Assembly (NCBI RefSeq): GCF_900111495.1
Contig: NZ_FOIU01000003.1
Span: 62,001 to 126,000 of the forward strand
Length of the DNA: 64,000 nt
Direction: 5' to 3'
Source: Chryseobacterium wanjuense
Lineage (GTDB): Bacteria > Bacteroidota > Bacteroidia > Flavobacteriales > Weeksellaceae
Shown here piece after piece: positions 1 through 8,034 of this stretch. The notes below the pieces were generated by a model. The model searched no databases, was not told the origin of the DNA, and was given only the letters and a program-made list of their open reading frames with translations. Numbering within the stretch: the stretch's first letter is position 1; the number at the start of each line of letters is the position of its first letter. The position numbers and the translations under genes were made by a program.

Positions 1-336
1 AATTGGCTGAAAAATAAATATAATACGTAAAAAGATTGTTTTCAACTTCAATGCCATCCAGCTTACCTTTAATAAAGAAAAAAGCAGAATTTCCATTGAC
101 ACTCAAAGTCAGTTTTTTAGTGACAGGATAATTCAGGTTATAGTCCAAACCCAATCGGCTTGCTTTGCTAGAGTTTTCAAAGGTTGTTCTCGTAATATTT
201 GTCGCAGGATCATAAGTTGAAACTTTCAGATCGATCTTATTAAAAAAGGAATAACCTAATCCAAGGTTAAGGCTGATCTTATTATTATAAGAATAATTCA
301 AATTTGAAGTCTGTAAAGGAAATATTAGATCAAATG
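1..336 (-). pseudogene. Outer-membrane beta-barrel (TonB-receptor-like) protein, 5'-truncated, runs off left edge
   Basis: Reading the minus strand from about 336 down to 1 gives one open frame of about 110 residues with no methionine start. It has alternating strand character and phrases such as LNLGLGYSFFNKIDLKVS and LGLDYNLNYPVTKKLTLSVN, typical of the C-terminal barrel of the Bacteroidetes outer membrane beta-barrel (OMP_b-brl_3) family. The frame stays open to base 1, so the true C-terminus lies outside the window. The signal peptide, carboxypeptidase-like domain and plug that should precede it are absent: upstream DNA reads as something else from about 336. I infer a gene broken by rearrangement. 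Family assignment is fairly safe; the exact breakpoint is not. Confidence 0.6.
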
Positions 337-551
337 CGAACAGACTACCAACTAATAATCAATATCATGACTCAAAAAGACCAGAATTTCTAGAGAAAAA
401 TTTAAAGTATTATAGAAACTTCCCCAAAGAAAAGAATCTTGATATTGATTTCTTACATACTCCTTCTCTTTTAAACCTAGATTCCCACTCATTGAATGAC
501 CTATTACCATTGACAAAATCGACTAGTAATGTATATCTTTTTATTCCATAA
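327..551 (+). other. Open-frame remnant of unknown protein C-terminus, plus rest of the 337-654 gap
   Basis: A plus-strand frame without a start codon stays open for about 75 codons and ends TAA at 549-551. It includes the segment RPEFLEKNLKYYRNFPKEK and ends NVYLFIP. Its composition looks protein-like, so it may be the tail of a gene whose start was lost at the same breakpoint that truncated the barrel gene on the other strand. I do not recognise the family. The remaining bases up to 654 are A+T-rich with nothing I can name. Confidence 0.25.
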
Positions 552-654
552 AAAAATTTTACAAATATTTGCACTCCTCTTTTTTTCAAAATAAAGTGAT
601 TTTAATTTTGGAAAAACATCCTATTATTTTAAATTTGTTATCAATAAGTTAATA

Positions 655-1041
655 ATGAGAAAATAGTTAATTTTAACACTATTGGTGGTAGGAAGTTTTA
701 ATTTTGCACAAGAAATTAAGAGTTCAACGGTTCAAGATTCAGTCCAACTTACAAAAGATGTCCAGGAAGTTCTTATAAAAGCACAACGAAAAAAACAATT
801 TGTAGACAAGGCAATTTATACTTTTGATGATGAAGCCTTAAAAAAAGCAAGATATGCTAATGATCTACTGCAAACCTTGCCTGAACTTCAATTTGATCCT
901 ATTTCCAGCAGTATTTCTAGTATTAAAGGGGGGAAATTTTTACTTTTAATAAATGGTGTTGAATCTACAGAATCACAGGCAAGAGGCATTCGACCGGAAA
1001 ATGTCATAAGAGTTGAGTATTATGATAACCCTCCTACCCGC
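655..1041 (+). pseudogene. N-terminal fragment of outer-membrane beta-barrel receptor, stop at codon 4
   Basis: ATG at 655 opens a normal-looking signal peptide (MRK, stop, LILTLLVVGSFNFAQE), but codon 4 is TAG at 664-666. Downstream the frame encodes the conserved start of a Bacteroidetes barrel receptor family: FVDKAIYTFDDEALKKARYA, then a plug-like part ending in VEYYDNPPTR. Homology stops at about 1041, where the sequence abruptly becomes the antisense of a cytochrome P460 tail. Receptors of this type are normally several hundred residues long, so most of the gene is missing. Both the nonsense codon and the truncation mark it as dead. A restart at TTG 682 would lack most of the signal peptide. 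Confidence 0.72.
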
Positions 1042-1044
1042 CCG

Positions 1045-1263
1045 ATTCGCCATCGGCTTGTGGCATTCAATACATTCATTATCAAAGTCATGTGTTTCTC
1101 CATAGGGCTTAAGATCATTTCCCTTCCATCTTCCCCATCCCCATTCTTTAATCTTTTTATACTTTTCTGCATCCTTTACCCTCAATTCGACCTGAAGAAA
1201 TTCACCTATTGCAATACTACCATCCTGCTTTATCAACTTTACGACAGATATTAATGTTATTTG
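1045..1263 (-). pseudogene. Cytochrome P460 family fragment (C-terminal part with CxxCH heme site)
   Basis: The minus-strand frame encodes GEFLQVELRVKDAEKYKK, then GWGRWKGNDLKPYG, then ECIECHKPMAN. This is the end of a cytochrome P460-type periplasmic heme protein; CIECH is the c-type heme attachment motif. The final residues after the CHKP segment are replaced by antisense of the neighbouring barrel-receptor fragment, and the N-terminal signal peptide and beta-sheet region are missing. The open frame formally extends to a methionine at 1311, but its first 16 residues look unrelated. I treat it as a fragment captured by rearrangement. Confidence 0.6.
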
Positions 1264-1292
1264 TCTCACAATATTTTTAATGCTTTTTTGCA

Positions 1293-1300
1293 TATTTTTG
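1293..1300 (+). promoter_or_regulatory. Candidate -7 promoter element (TATTTTTG)
   Basis: TATTTTTG matches the Bacteroidetes -7 consensus TANNTTTG and lies 41 bases before the ATG of the TPR/HTH gene. No convincing -33 TTTG is placed at the expected spacing. Confidence 0.35.
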
Positions 1301-1340
1301 TAAAAAAGCAATATTGAATGCCAATAGTGATTAAAAATTT

Positions 1341-2762
1341 ATGGGAAAAACAAAATTTATAAGAACATTATGCACATTACATTTCCTTTTTGTGTTTTTT
1401 CAGGTACATGCACAGAATACAATACCAGAAATTGACAGTCTACAAAAAAATGAAGCAAAGAGATTACAGGACATTGGTAACCTGAGAGGGAAGATTTTAC
1501 TTGAAAAATCACTGTTTAGACAATCCAAAAAATTAAAGTATAAAAAAGGAGAATTAAGAGCATGCATTGGCATCGCATCTACACTATGCGGTCTTTCGAG
1601 GCATAAAGAAAGCTTTCAGCTCTTAGAATATTCTAGCAGAGAGCTAAGGAATTTTGATGACGCTGAACTAAAAACTAAACTAAATATTGTATACGGAAGG
1701 AATTATTATAGCTTAGGAATGTACAAAAAAGCGGTAAAAAGCTTTAATGAAGGAGTAAAAAATGCTTGTGAAATTGAGGATACAAAGAACAGGAAAAAAC
1801 AGCTTTTTTATATTTATGAATGGAAGAGATCGAGCTTCTCTATGATGGGAATGAGTGATTCAGCAAAAATAATGGAACGCAAATGTATGGAATCTCCCAT
1901 TCCGATGTTATTTATAGAAATAGCGCAAAGGCATATGATGTCTGGCCAGATAGATTCAGCAGAATTTTATCTGGGTAAAGCTGCCGTTTTAGCCCAAGAC
2001 GCCTCTGCGGAGAGTAAATCCAACGTGCTTCGAGGCTATGGTGAACTGTATATGAAGACAGAAGATTATGACAAAGCACTGACCTCTTTATTCAGTTCTT
2101 TAAGCATTTCCCAAAAAGCAGGGCTCAAGAGTCGTGACAGAGAAACATACAAACTCATTGCCCAAGTTTACAACAGGCTTCATCATATTGAAAAAGAAAA
2201 CGAATATTTGCAGAAATACTCTACTCTTAATGACAGCCTTATTGAGAATGAGAAAAGCGCACTGGATATTCCGATAGAGATATTACTTAACCAAACGGGG
2301 GAGAAAGGCATCAAGAACAATACAATTCCTCCTAACTACATCGTCCTGTTATTAGCGGGTTTCACGGGTATTTTGCTCACCTACGCGATTTACAGTAAGA
2401 AGCAGAAATCTAAGAATAAAATAATCCGTGAAGAAGCATTACCTATCAATGATGATAATAAAAAACCGGATATCAGCCTGAATGAAGTGGTTCAGCTTGC
2501 CATAAATGGAGATCCCACTTTTATCATCGTATTTAAAGATTTTTATTCTGATTTTTACACTACTTTAACTTCAAAACATCCAGAACTTACGCTCAATGAC
2601 CTGCGGTTTATTGCCATGGTGAAGCTCAATTTTTCCAACAAAGAGATTGCCCAGTATGGGAATATGTCGATCCGAACTGTCGAATCAAAAAAGTATAGAT
2701 TACGAAAGAAACTGGATTTACCGGCAGACCTTGATTTTAATCAATGGGTTTTGGGACAATAG
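1341..2762 (+). CDS. TPR-repeat sensor/regulator with one membrane segment and C-terminal LuxR-type HTH
   Basis: 473 residues. Residues 1-24 form a signal peptide ending at VHAQ. Residues about 45-300 are helical TPR-like repeats (for example YSLGMYKKAVKSFNEG and YMKTEDYDKALTSLFSSL). A single transmembrane helix follows at about 330-350 (YIVLLLAGFTGILLTYAIYS). The last 70 residues are a LuxR/GerE-like helix-turn-helix (LTLNDLRFIAMVKLNFSNKE, then MSIRTVESKKYRLRKKL). This periplasmic-TPR/TM/cytoplasmic-HTH layout is common in Flavobacteriia, where such proteins are presumed one-component membrane regulators. The target is unknown. The gene stands alone between decayed genes. Confidence 0.85.
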   Translation: MGKTKFIRTLCTLHFLFVFFQVHAQNTIPEIDSLQKNEAKRLQDIGNLRGKILLEKSLFRQSKKLKYKKGELRACIGIASTLCGLSRHKESFQLLEYSSRELRNFDDAELKTKLNIVYGRNYYSLGMYKKAVKSFNEGVKNACEIEDTKNRKKQLFYIYEWKRSSFSMMGMSDSAKIMERKCMESPIPMLFIEIAQRHMMSGQIDSAEFYLGKAAVLAQDASAESKSNVLRGYGELYMKTEDYDKALTSLFSSLSISQKAGLKSRDRETYKLIAQVYNRLHHIEKENEYLQKYSTLNDSLIENEKSALDIPIEILLNQTGEKGIKNNTIPPNYIVLLLAGFTGILLTYAIYSKKQKSKNKIIREEALPINDDNKKPDISLNEVVQLAINGDPTFIIVFKDFYSDFYTTLTSKHPELTLNDLRFIAMVKLNFSNKEIAQYGNMSIRTVESKKYRLRKKLDLPADLDFNQWVLGQ

Positions 2763-3081
2763 TATACATTTATTTTTTTAAAATTTTGAATCAGTCACAT
2801 ATTTCCAACACAAAAGATACATCCTAAACACTAATAAATTAGTTTTTTTCCAAAATTTATTCTGGTAGTGTCAAATCCAATAAAAAATAATTTTAAACTT
2901 ATTTATACTTATATCTTAAATGAATTTTGAAAATATATTCAATTTCTTCTACCCTCTTTTAATCATCGAAAAAGATCAGAGCAAGTGTAATTATTCAGCA
3001 AGGTTGCAACACTCATATTCATTATCTATACTAATCAAAATAGTGTATCAATAATAACATAATGCTCTATAAATTAACAAC

Positions 3082-3319
3082 ATGAAAAATTTAAGATTAA
3101 TTATTTGTTTCTTTCTTTCTTTTTACAGCAAAAAGCATATACAGTCAGCAAATAAAATTAGAAAAGGCAAATCTTGTGCCCCATAATGTTTATATGTAAA
3201 TCAACAATTTACAAGGAGAAGATATTATTAAAGTCGTAAAAGATTCTGCTATTAAAGAAGCGGACGAGCCTACATTTGTCCAAATAAAAAACACTGAAAT
3301 ACCGGTATTTTTAATATAG
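3082..3319 (+). pseudogene. Decayed secreted-protein gene (frameshift plus internal stop)
   Basis: ATG 3082 starts a signal-peptide-like stretch (MKNLRLIICFFLSF). A one-base frame change near the T-rich stretch at about 3115-3125 is needed to continue into TAKSIYSQQIKLEKANLVPH, which meets TAA at 3197. The same frame then continues with NNLQGEDIIKVVKDSAIKEA to TAG at 3317. I infer the first fifth of a secreted protein inactivated by at least one frameshift, one nonsense codon and a 3' truncation. The wording resembles a Bacteroidetes secreted carbohydrate-binding family, but I would not name it. The rest of the 2763-3359 gap shows nothing else. Confidence 0.45.
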
Positions 3320-3359
3320 AAAATTGGAGAATAAGTCCTGCAAATTCTCCATAGAGTTC

Positions 3360-4070
3360 TTATTTATATTTTCCAATTACTTCATTGAGAAATGCTTTAT
3401 ATTTTTCACTTATGGGTACTCTTTCATTTCCAACTGTAAGACTATTTTTTCCGATAGTTTGTAAATGTTGAAGTGATATTATATGTGAATTATGAACTCT
3501 GATAAAGTTCTCAGAATCAATCTTTTCCATAATAGACTTCATTGTTTGATGCACAATAAGTTTTCTGTCCTCCGTATAAATGATAATGTAGTCTTTAAGA
3601 GCACTGATACGTTTGATCTCACTTAAATTCAATTTTACATCTTCATTATTGAAGCGCACAAAAATAAATGAATCTTTGAGAAAATTCTGAGTACTTTTCT
3701 CCTTCAGCATTTTCGAATTGCTGTAATGTTTATAGCTTTTGTAAACGGCTTTGAGAAATCTTTCAAAAGAGAATGGTTTCAACAGAAAATCAACTACTCC
3801 CATCTCGAAACCCTGTACTGCAGAATCATCATAAGCTGTAGTAATTATTACATCAGGAAGTTTGTTGAAGCTTTTCAAAAACTCTATCCCTGAGATGTTA
3901 GGTAGGTTGATATCAAGAAAAATAAGGTCGATATTTTTCTCTTGCAAAACAGGGATGGCTTCCTGGATATCATAACAGTTTTTCACAAGATTCAGGAATG
4001 GTATTCTTGAGATATATTCTTCAATAACGTGATGCGCCAATTCTTCATCATCAACAATTATACAGTTCAT
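3360..4070 (-). CDS. LytTR-family response regulator
   Basis: 236 residues. A receiver domain occupies 1-120 with the acidic pair at DDE (7-9), phosphoacceptor Asp about 53 (LIFLDINLP), conserved Thr in ITTAYDDSA and Lys in LLKPFSFERF. The C-terminal LytTR DNA-binding domain (about 135-236) carries FIRVHNSHIISLQHLQTIG. It lies two bases downstream of its sensor kinase, so the pair is almost certainly one transcript. The neighbouring Kelch/DUF4907 and DUF4270 envelope genes are the obvious candidate targets, but that is inference. Length is usual for the family. Confidence 0.93.
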   Translation of the reverse strand: MNCIIVDDEELAHHVIEEYISRIPFLNLVKNCYDIQEAIPVLQEKNIDLIFLDINLPNISGIEFLKSFNKLPDVIITTAYDDSAVQGFEMGVVDFLLKPFSFERFLKAVYKSYKHYSNSKMLKEKSTQNFLKDSFIFVRFNNEDVKLNLSEIKRISALKDYIIIYTEDRKLIVHQTMKSIMEKIDSENFIRVHNSHIISLQHLQTIGKNSLTVGNERVPISEKYKAFLNEVIGKYK

Positions 4071-4072
4071 AT

Positions 4073-5113
4073 TTAATTCAATTGAAGTTTTAAATTAATT
4101 TTATATTCTGATCCGTTATCGTTAATATCCAGCTGGTATTTTCCCGGATAAAGGAGGTTCAGCTTCAATTTGGTATTTTCCACTCCCAATTTGTTCTCGT
4201 TGGTTTTTTCATGGTTTTTTCTTTCATAAAAATTCCTGATGCTGAAATCCAGCAGCCCATTTTGCAAATGGACATTAATATCCAGAGGTCCTTTCCTCAA
4301 ATCAGCATACTTAAATGCGTTTTCCACAAATGTTAAAAGTAGAAGCGGTTCAATTTCATAAAGATCAAAATTACCATAAAATTCACAATTAATATTATTG
4401 AATTTACTGAAACGGATGGACTGTATCTCGATGTATTTCTTAATGTTGGTAATTTCATCATTCAGATTATTTCTCTGCATGTTTTTATTATTAAGCACAT
4501 AACGCATAATATCAGATAAAATAAGAATGACCCTGGGAGTGTCTTTAGACTGTGTGATGGATAATGAATAAATACTGTTAAGCGCGTTAAAAAAGAAATG
4601 GGGGTTGATTTGCTCACGCAGGATTTTTAATTCGCTGGACTGTCTTTCAAATTCCAGAGCGCTGATTTTTTTTCTGTTCTCCATCCATTTATCTAAAAAG
4701 AAAAGCAGGGTACTGAAAATAATGGAAAAAATTCCTATTTTGAAGAAAATGTCGGAAAAATGGATATCATCATTAAATGAGCCTATCTTTCCATCTTTCG
4801 GAAGAAGTGGAGGGTGCTGTGGCAATGGCGGTATAAAAACGATCATAAGAGCAATATATATCACGGCAAACGAAATCGTAATGACAAGAATTTTTTTAGG
4901 CGTCTGTCGGATAATAAACGGGAGAAATATATAATAGTTTATGTAAAACAATATCATGGAAACCAGGAATATTTTCAGGTTCATGAGGAGAAGAAAATTC
5001 CCGAAAATAGAATAGTCTATGATCAGTTTGAAGAAAATAAGAATACTCCAGATAATCCAGTGATAAATGTAGGGGGTTTGTATTTGTTTAAAAAATGAAG
5101 TCATAAAATCCAT
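4073..5113 (-). CDS. LytS-type membrane sensor histidine kinase (His_kinase family)
   Basis: I start at ATG 5113 (MDFMTSFFKQ). An upstream TTG at 5143 would fall inside a hairpin. Residues about 20-150 contain four hydrophobic helices, including FGNFLLLMNLKIFLVSMILF and FSIIFSTLLFFLD. The dimerisation/phosphorylation segment QINPHFFFNALNSIYS carries the His, and a HATPase domain follows (ENAFKYADLRKGP; KLGVENTKLKLNLLY). The protein contains no cytoplasmic sensory domain, so the signal is presumably sensed in or at the membrane. It partners with the LytTR regulator immediately downstream. Confidence 0.9.
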   Translation of the reverse strand: MDFMTSFFKQIQTPYIYHWIIWSILIFFKLIIDYSIFGNFLLLMNLKIFLVSMILFYINYYIFLPFIIRQTPKKILVITISFAVIYIALMIVFIPPLPQHPPLLPKDGKIGSFNDDIHFSDIFFKIGIFSIIFSTLLFFLDKWMENRKKISALEFERQSSELKILREQINPHFFFNALNSIYSLSITQSKDTPRVILILSDIMRYVLNNKNMQRNNLNDEITNIKKYIEIQSIRFSKFNNINCEFYGNFDLYEIEPLLLLTFVENAFKYADLRKGPLDINVHLQNGLLDFSIRNFYERKNHEKTNENKLGVENTKLKLNLLYPGKYQLDINDNGSEYKINLKLQLN

Positions 5114-5134
5114 CTGTTTATTTATGTGCACAAA

Positions 5135-5159
5135 TTCCTTCAATACGTAATTGAAGGAA
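5135..5159 (-). terminator. Hairpin between DUF4907 gene and LytS gene
   Basis: TTCCTTCAAT at 5135-5144 is repeated inverted as ATTGAAGGAA at 5150-5159 (10-bp stem, 5-base loop). It lies 22 bases past the DUF4907 stop codon, read on the minus strand. The run after it is weakly U-rich, so it may be a terminator or an attenuator that limits read-through into the two-component genes. Confidence 0.5.
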
Positions 5160-5180
5160 CTTTCATTGTAATTAAAGCAT

Positions 5181-5483
5181 CTAATACTCTATATTCATAG
5201 AATCCAGTTCATGTATAGAAATTTTTGGTAAAGAATATTTATCTATTTTACTCACAACAAGATCGGCTGTCTTTCGTGCATCTGTTTTGGTTTTAAAGCT
5301 TTTATTCCCCTGTATGGCAGGGACAAAAGGCTGGTTAATTATTATCTTTTGTTTTTTTAAGATTTGATAGCCGTATCCTGAATTTTGTTTTGTTATTTTA
5401 ATTTCAAGACTGTTATTTTTCTTTTCACAGCTGACCAGAAATATTCCCAACAAAAAGAATAGTCTCAAAAAGTTTTTAATCAT
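5181..5483 (-). CDS. Small DUF4907-type lipoprotein
   Basis: About 100 residues. MIKNFLRLFFLLGIFLVSCEK is a lipoprotein signal with lipobox LVSC. The mature part contains SGYGYQILKKQKIIINQPFV, then PAIQGNKSFKTKTDARKTADLVVSKI, the pattern I associate with DUF4907, a short periplasmic family of unknown function. The start overlaps the end of the Kelch gene: the last codons of that gene (GAT GAT GAT TAA) contain three ATGs out of frame at 5489, 5486 and 5483. The two genes are therefore translationally coupled. A longer upstream frame exists but lies inside the Kelch gene and lacks a signal peptide. Confidence 0.8.
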   Translation of the reverse strand: MIKNFLRLFFLLGIFLVSCEKKNNSLEIKITKQNSGYGYQILKKQKIIINQPFVPAIQGNKSFKTKTDARKTADLVVSKIDKYSLPKISIHELDSMNIEY

Positions 5484-6459
5484 CATCATTTTCACTTTCG
5501 TTTGGATGAAATACCCAGATATCATCAAAATACGAGGAACCACTGTTTCCTGTAAGCACATAGCCATAATTTCCTAATGAAAATGCACATGCACTTTCTC
5601 TGGCAGATCCTTCAAATGCTGTTCTTTCCGTCCAGTCATTAGTCGATGGGTTGTATTCCCAGGTTGTATTTCCTACACCACCCGTAGATCCTGTTGAAAC
5701 ATATCCTAAACCTCCGGCTGCAAAGGCTGCAGTTGAAATACGGCTTTGTGAGTCGTCGTCATTACTGGTGTCTACTTTTCTTGTCCATGTTTCAGAAGAT
5801 GCATCAAAGGCCCAAAAATCTGAAACCAGGCTGTTGTTATTACTTCCAAATCCAACATATGCTATATTATCGATGACAAAAACGGCACCATCTCTTCTCT
5901 TAGAGCCTCCTAAACTTGTTATCGTGCTCCATGATGCATCAGACTCACTGTATTTATAAAAATCTTTTAGCTCGCTTCCGTCATATCCTGTTCCTACATA
6001 ACCTTTATTTTCTATCCCGAAAGCTAAGGCTGCATATCTTCCTGTTCCAGGAAAATCATCGATCTGGCTCCATGAATTAGAGGAAGGATCATATTTGTAA
6101 AAATCTTTCAGTTTATTCAATCCATCATATCCTGTTCCTACATACCCATATAAATTAGTGGCAAAACCTACAGCAGAACTTCTTTTTGACCCTAAAAAAT
6201 CCGCTTTTTGAGTCCAGGCATTAAGATTAGGATCATAGCTCCATAAATCATTATAATAGACATCTCCGTCATATCCTCCTGTTATATATCCCTTTCCATT
6301 TACAACAAATGCTGAAGCATTGGAACGGGGTTTACCATCCAAATCCGAAACTCTTATCCAGTTACCTATCAGTTCATCGTCATCATCATCATTTCTACAA
6401 CTTACTACCAAAAATGTTCCTGCAAAAGTAAGAGCTAAGACTAAAAGTTTATTGTTCAT
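5476..6459 (-). CDS. Kelch-repeat lipoprotein, probably surface exposed
   Basis: 327 residues. A lipoprotein signal ends LVVSCRNDDDDDE; the acid run right after the lipidated Cys resembles the Bacteroidetes lipoprotein export signal that sends lipoproteins to the cell surface. The mature protein contains about six Kelch beta-propeller blades of about 48 residues, each with a GY-G-GYDG core and a YDP/W element (for example GYITGGYDGDVYYNDLWSYD, GYVGTGYDG twice, GYVLTGNSG). Kelch propellers usually bind proteins or glycans. It leads the transcript with DUF4907 and is divergent from the DUF4270 gene, which suggests a common envelope function. Confidence 0.88.
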   Translation of the reverse strand: MNNKLLVLALTFAGTFLVVSCRNDDDDDELIGNWIRVSDLDGKPRSNASAFVVNGKGYITGGYDGDVYYNDLWSYDPNLNAWTQKADFLGSKRSSAVGFATNLYGYVGTGYDGLNKLKDFYKYDPSSNSWSQIDDFPGTGRYAALAFGIENKGYVGTGYDGSELKDFYKYSESDASWSTITSLGGSKRRDGAVFVIDNIAYVGFGSNNNSLVSDFWAFDASSETWTRKVDTSNDDDSQSRISTAAFAAGGLGYVSTGSTGGVGNTTWEYNPSTNDWTERTAFEGSARESACAFSLGNYGYVLTGNSGSSYFDDIWVFHPNESENDDD

Positions 6460-6604
6460 TATTCATTTCTTTTTTGCAAAACAATTTCATTCTGATGTAT
6501 TGCGAAAATTTTTTAGACAGATCACTGCTTTTTATAGTCAGATTATATTGTTTTTACGATGGTTTAAAAATATTTCCAAAATAGCCATTTATCTAAAGGT
6601 ACAT

Positions 6605-6612
6605 TAGTTTTG
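6605..6612 (+). promoter_or_regulatory. -7 promoter element TAGTTTTG upstream of DUF4270 gene
   Basis: TAGTTTTG fits TANNTTTG exactly. It places the transcript start near 6620, so the open frame that nominally begins at TTG 6610 cannot be the coding start and the ATG at 6685 is preferred. Confidence 0.5.
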
Positions 6613-6684
6613 TCTAGAACTAACGGCCAAAGGGAGAATAAATTTTTCCTCAATAGCAGTTTCCTCTATGTTTGCGGAAAAAAG

Positions 6685-8025
6685 ATGTATAAATACCTAT
6701 TATTATGTGTTTCATTATTGTTTTTATTTTCCTGTGAAGATGAAAGCAATACGTATGAAGTGGGAAGCTCCTGGATAGATGCCCAATCCAAAATCGTGAT
6801 GATCGATACCCTTACTATGAAGATGTCGACAATTATGGTGGACTCTGTGGTGACTTCCGGAAGAAGCGTAATGATGGTAGGTAATATAAAAGATCAGACT
6901 TTCGGTAAAGTGACTTCTTCTTCCCTTTTTGAACTTACTCCTGAAAGCTATACATTAACATCTCCCTCCAATGCTGTTTTTGATTCCGTGGTCATGTATC
7001 TTACGAATACAGATTTTTATTACGGAGATACCCTGAAAACATATAAGCTTGATGTACATCCTTTAGCAGACAGGATAAAACTTAATAACGGATATCTATA
7101 TAATAAAAGTAATTTTAATTACTCGTCAAATTCTATCGGAAGTACAGAATTTTATCCCAGACCAAACACAGACAGTAGTTATGTAAAAATTAAACTGGAT
7201 CAATCGTATGGGCAAACGCTTTTTAATACCTTAAAAAACAATGATGTTAATAATCAGGAATATTTTCTGAATTTTTATAAAGGTTTGGCATTGGTTCCTT
7301 CTTCCGAAAATAATGCGATGTTGCGTTTTGGAATAAATTCTTCTTATCAGGTGCAAATCAGTAAAAGTACTAAAGAAAAAGTTTCAAATATTGTGAGAAT
7401 GTATTATCATACAATATCGCAAAACGGAACTGAGCCAGTGAAATACACATTAGATCTGAATCCGAGTACAAGTTATCAATACAATAAAATTCAAAGCGAC
7501 TTTACAGGCTCTGATCTGGCAAATCTTACCCCGGCTAATCCCATACCATCAGCAAGTTTAGGAAATAAGACTTATCTCATGGCGGGAATCGGTGTTTATA
7601 CTAAAGTAGAGCTTCCTTATCTGAAATCACTGAAAAATTTGTATGAAAATTATAAGATCATTGATGCTAATCTTTCGGTAAGTCCAGTTGCCGGATATTA
7701 TTCTCATCAATTTTATAATCCCAGTCCGCTTTATTATTATGTAGGAGATAAATTAAACCATATTGTGAGTGCATACACTTCTGACGGAAGCACTGAAATC
7801 ACATCCGGCTTATTGGCCGACAGCGAGTTTCAAAATGAGCATGTTTACAATTTTTCTTTGACAGAGTATGTTAAATCTATATTGTCAGAATCTGCAAACT
7901 CCAATTACAATACACTTATTTATCCTTCTTCATATATGGACGTACTTTCAGGAAAAACCGTATTGGGAGACCAGAAGAATACAACAAATCCTGCTAAACT
8001 TAAGGTATATATTTTAGGATATTAA
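6685..8025 (+). CDS. DUF4270 family lipoprotein
   Basis: 446 residues from ATG 6685. MYKYLLLCVSLLFLFSCEDES is a lipoprotein signal whose Cys is followed by an acidic EDE run, consistent with surface export. The body matches DUF4270: an N-terminal block with VMIDTLTMKMSTIMVDSVVT, then VMMVGNIKDQTFGKVTSSSL, and later LADSEFQNEHVYNFSLTEYV. Function is unknown; members are outer-membrane-associated in Flavobacteriia. The next gene starts 9 bases after its stop and encodes an outer-membrane barrel, so the two probably form one unit. Confidence 0.88.
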   Translation: MYKYLLLCVSLLFLFSCEDESNTYEVGSSWIDAQSKIVMIDTLTMKMSTIMVDSVVTSGRSVMMVGNIKDQTFGKVTSSSLFELTPESYTLTSPSNAVFDSVVMYLTNTDFYYGDTLKTYKLDVHPLADRIKLNNGYLYNKSNFNYSSNSIGSTEFYPRPNTDSSYVKIKLDQSYGQTLFNTLKNNDVNNQEYFLNFYKGLALVPSSENNAMLRFGINSSYQVQISKSTKEKVSNIVRMYYHTISQNGTEPVKYTLDLNPSTSYQYNKIQSDFTGSDLANLTPANPIPSASLGNKTYLMAGIGVYTKVELPYLKSLKNLYENYKIIDANLSVSPVAGYYSHQFYNPSPLYYYVGDKLNHIVSAYTSDGSTEITSGLLADSEFQNEHVYNFSLTEYVKSILSESANSNYNTLIYPSSYMDVLSGKTVLGDQKNTTNPAKLKVYILGY

Positions 8026-8034
8026 TTTAGAATT

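Noticed and set aside
6320..6607. Plus-strand open frame opposite the start of the Kelch gene
   Set aside because: Antisense shadow of the Kelch signal peptide and of the divergent promoter; no family features.
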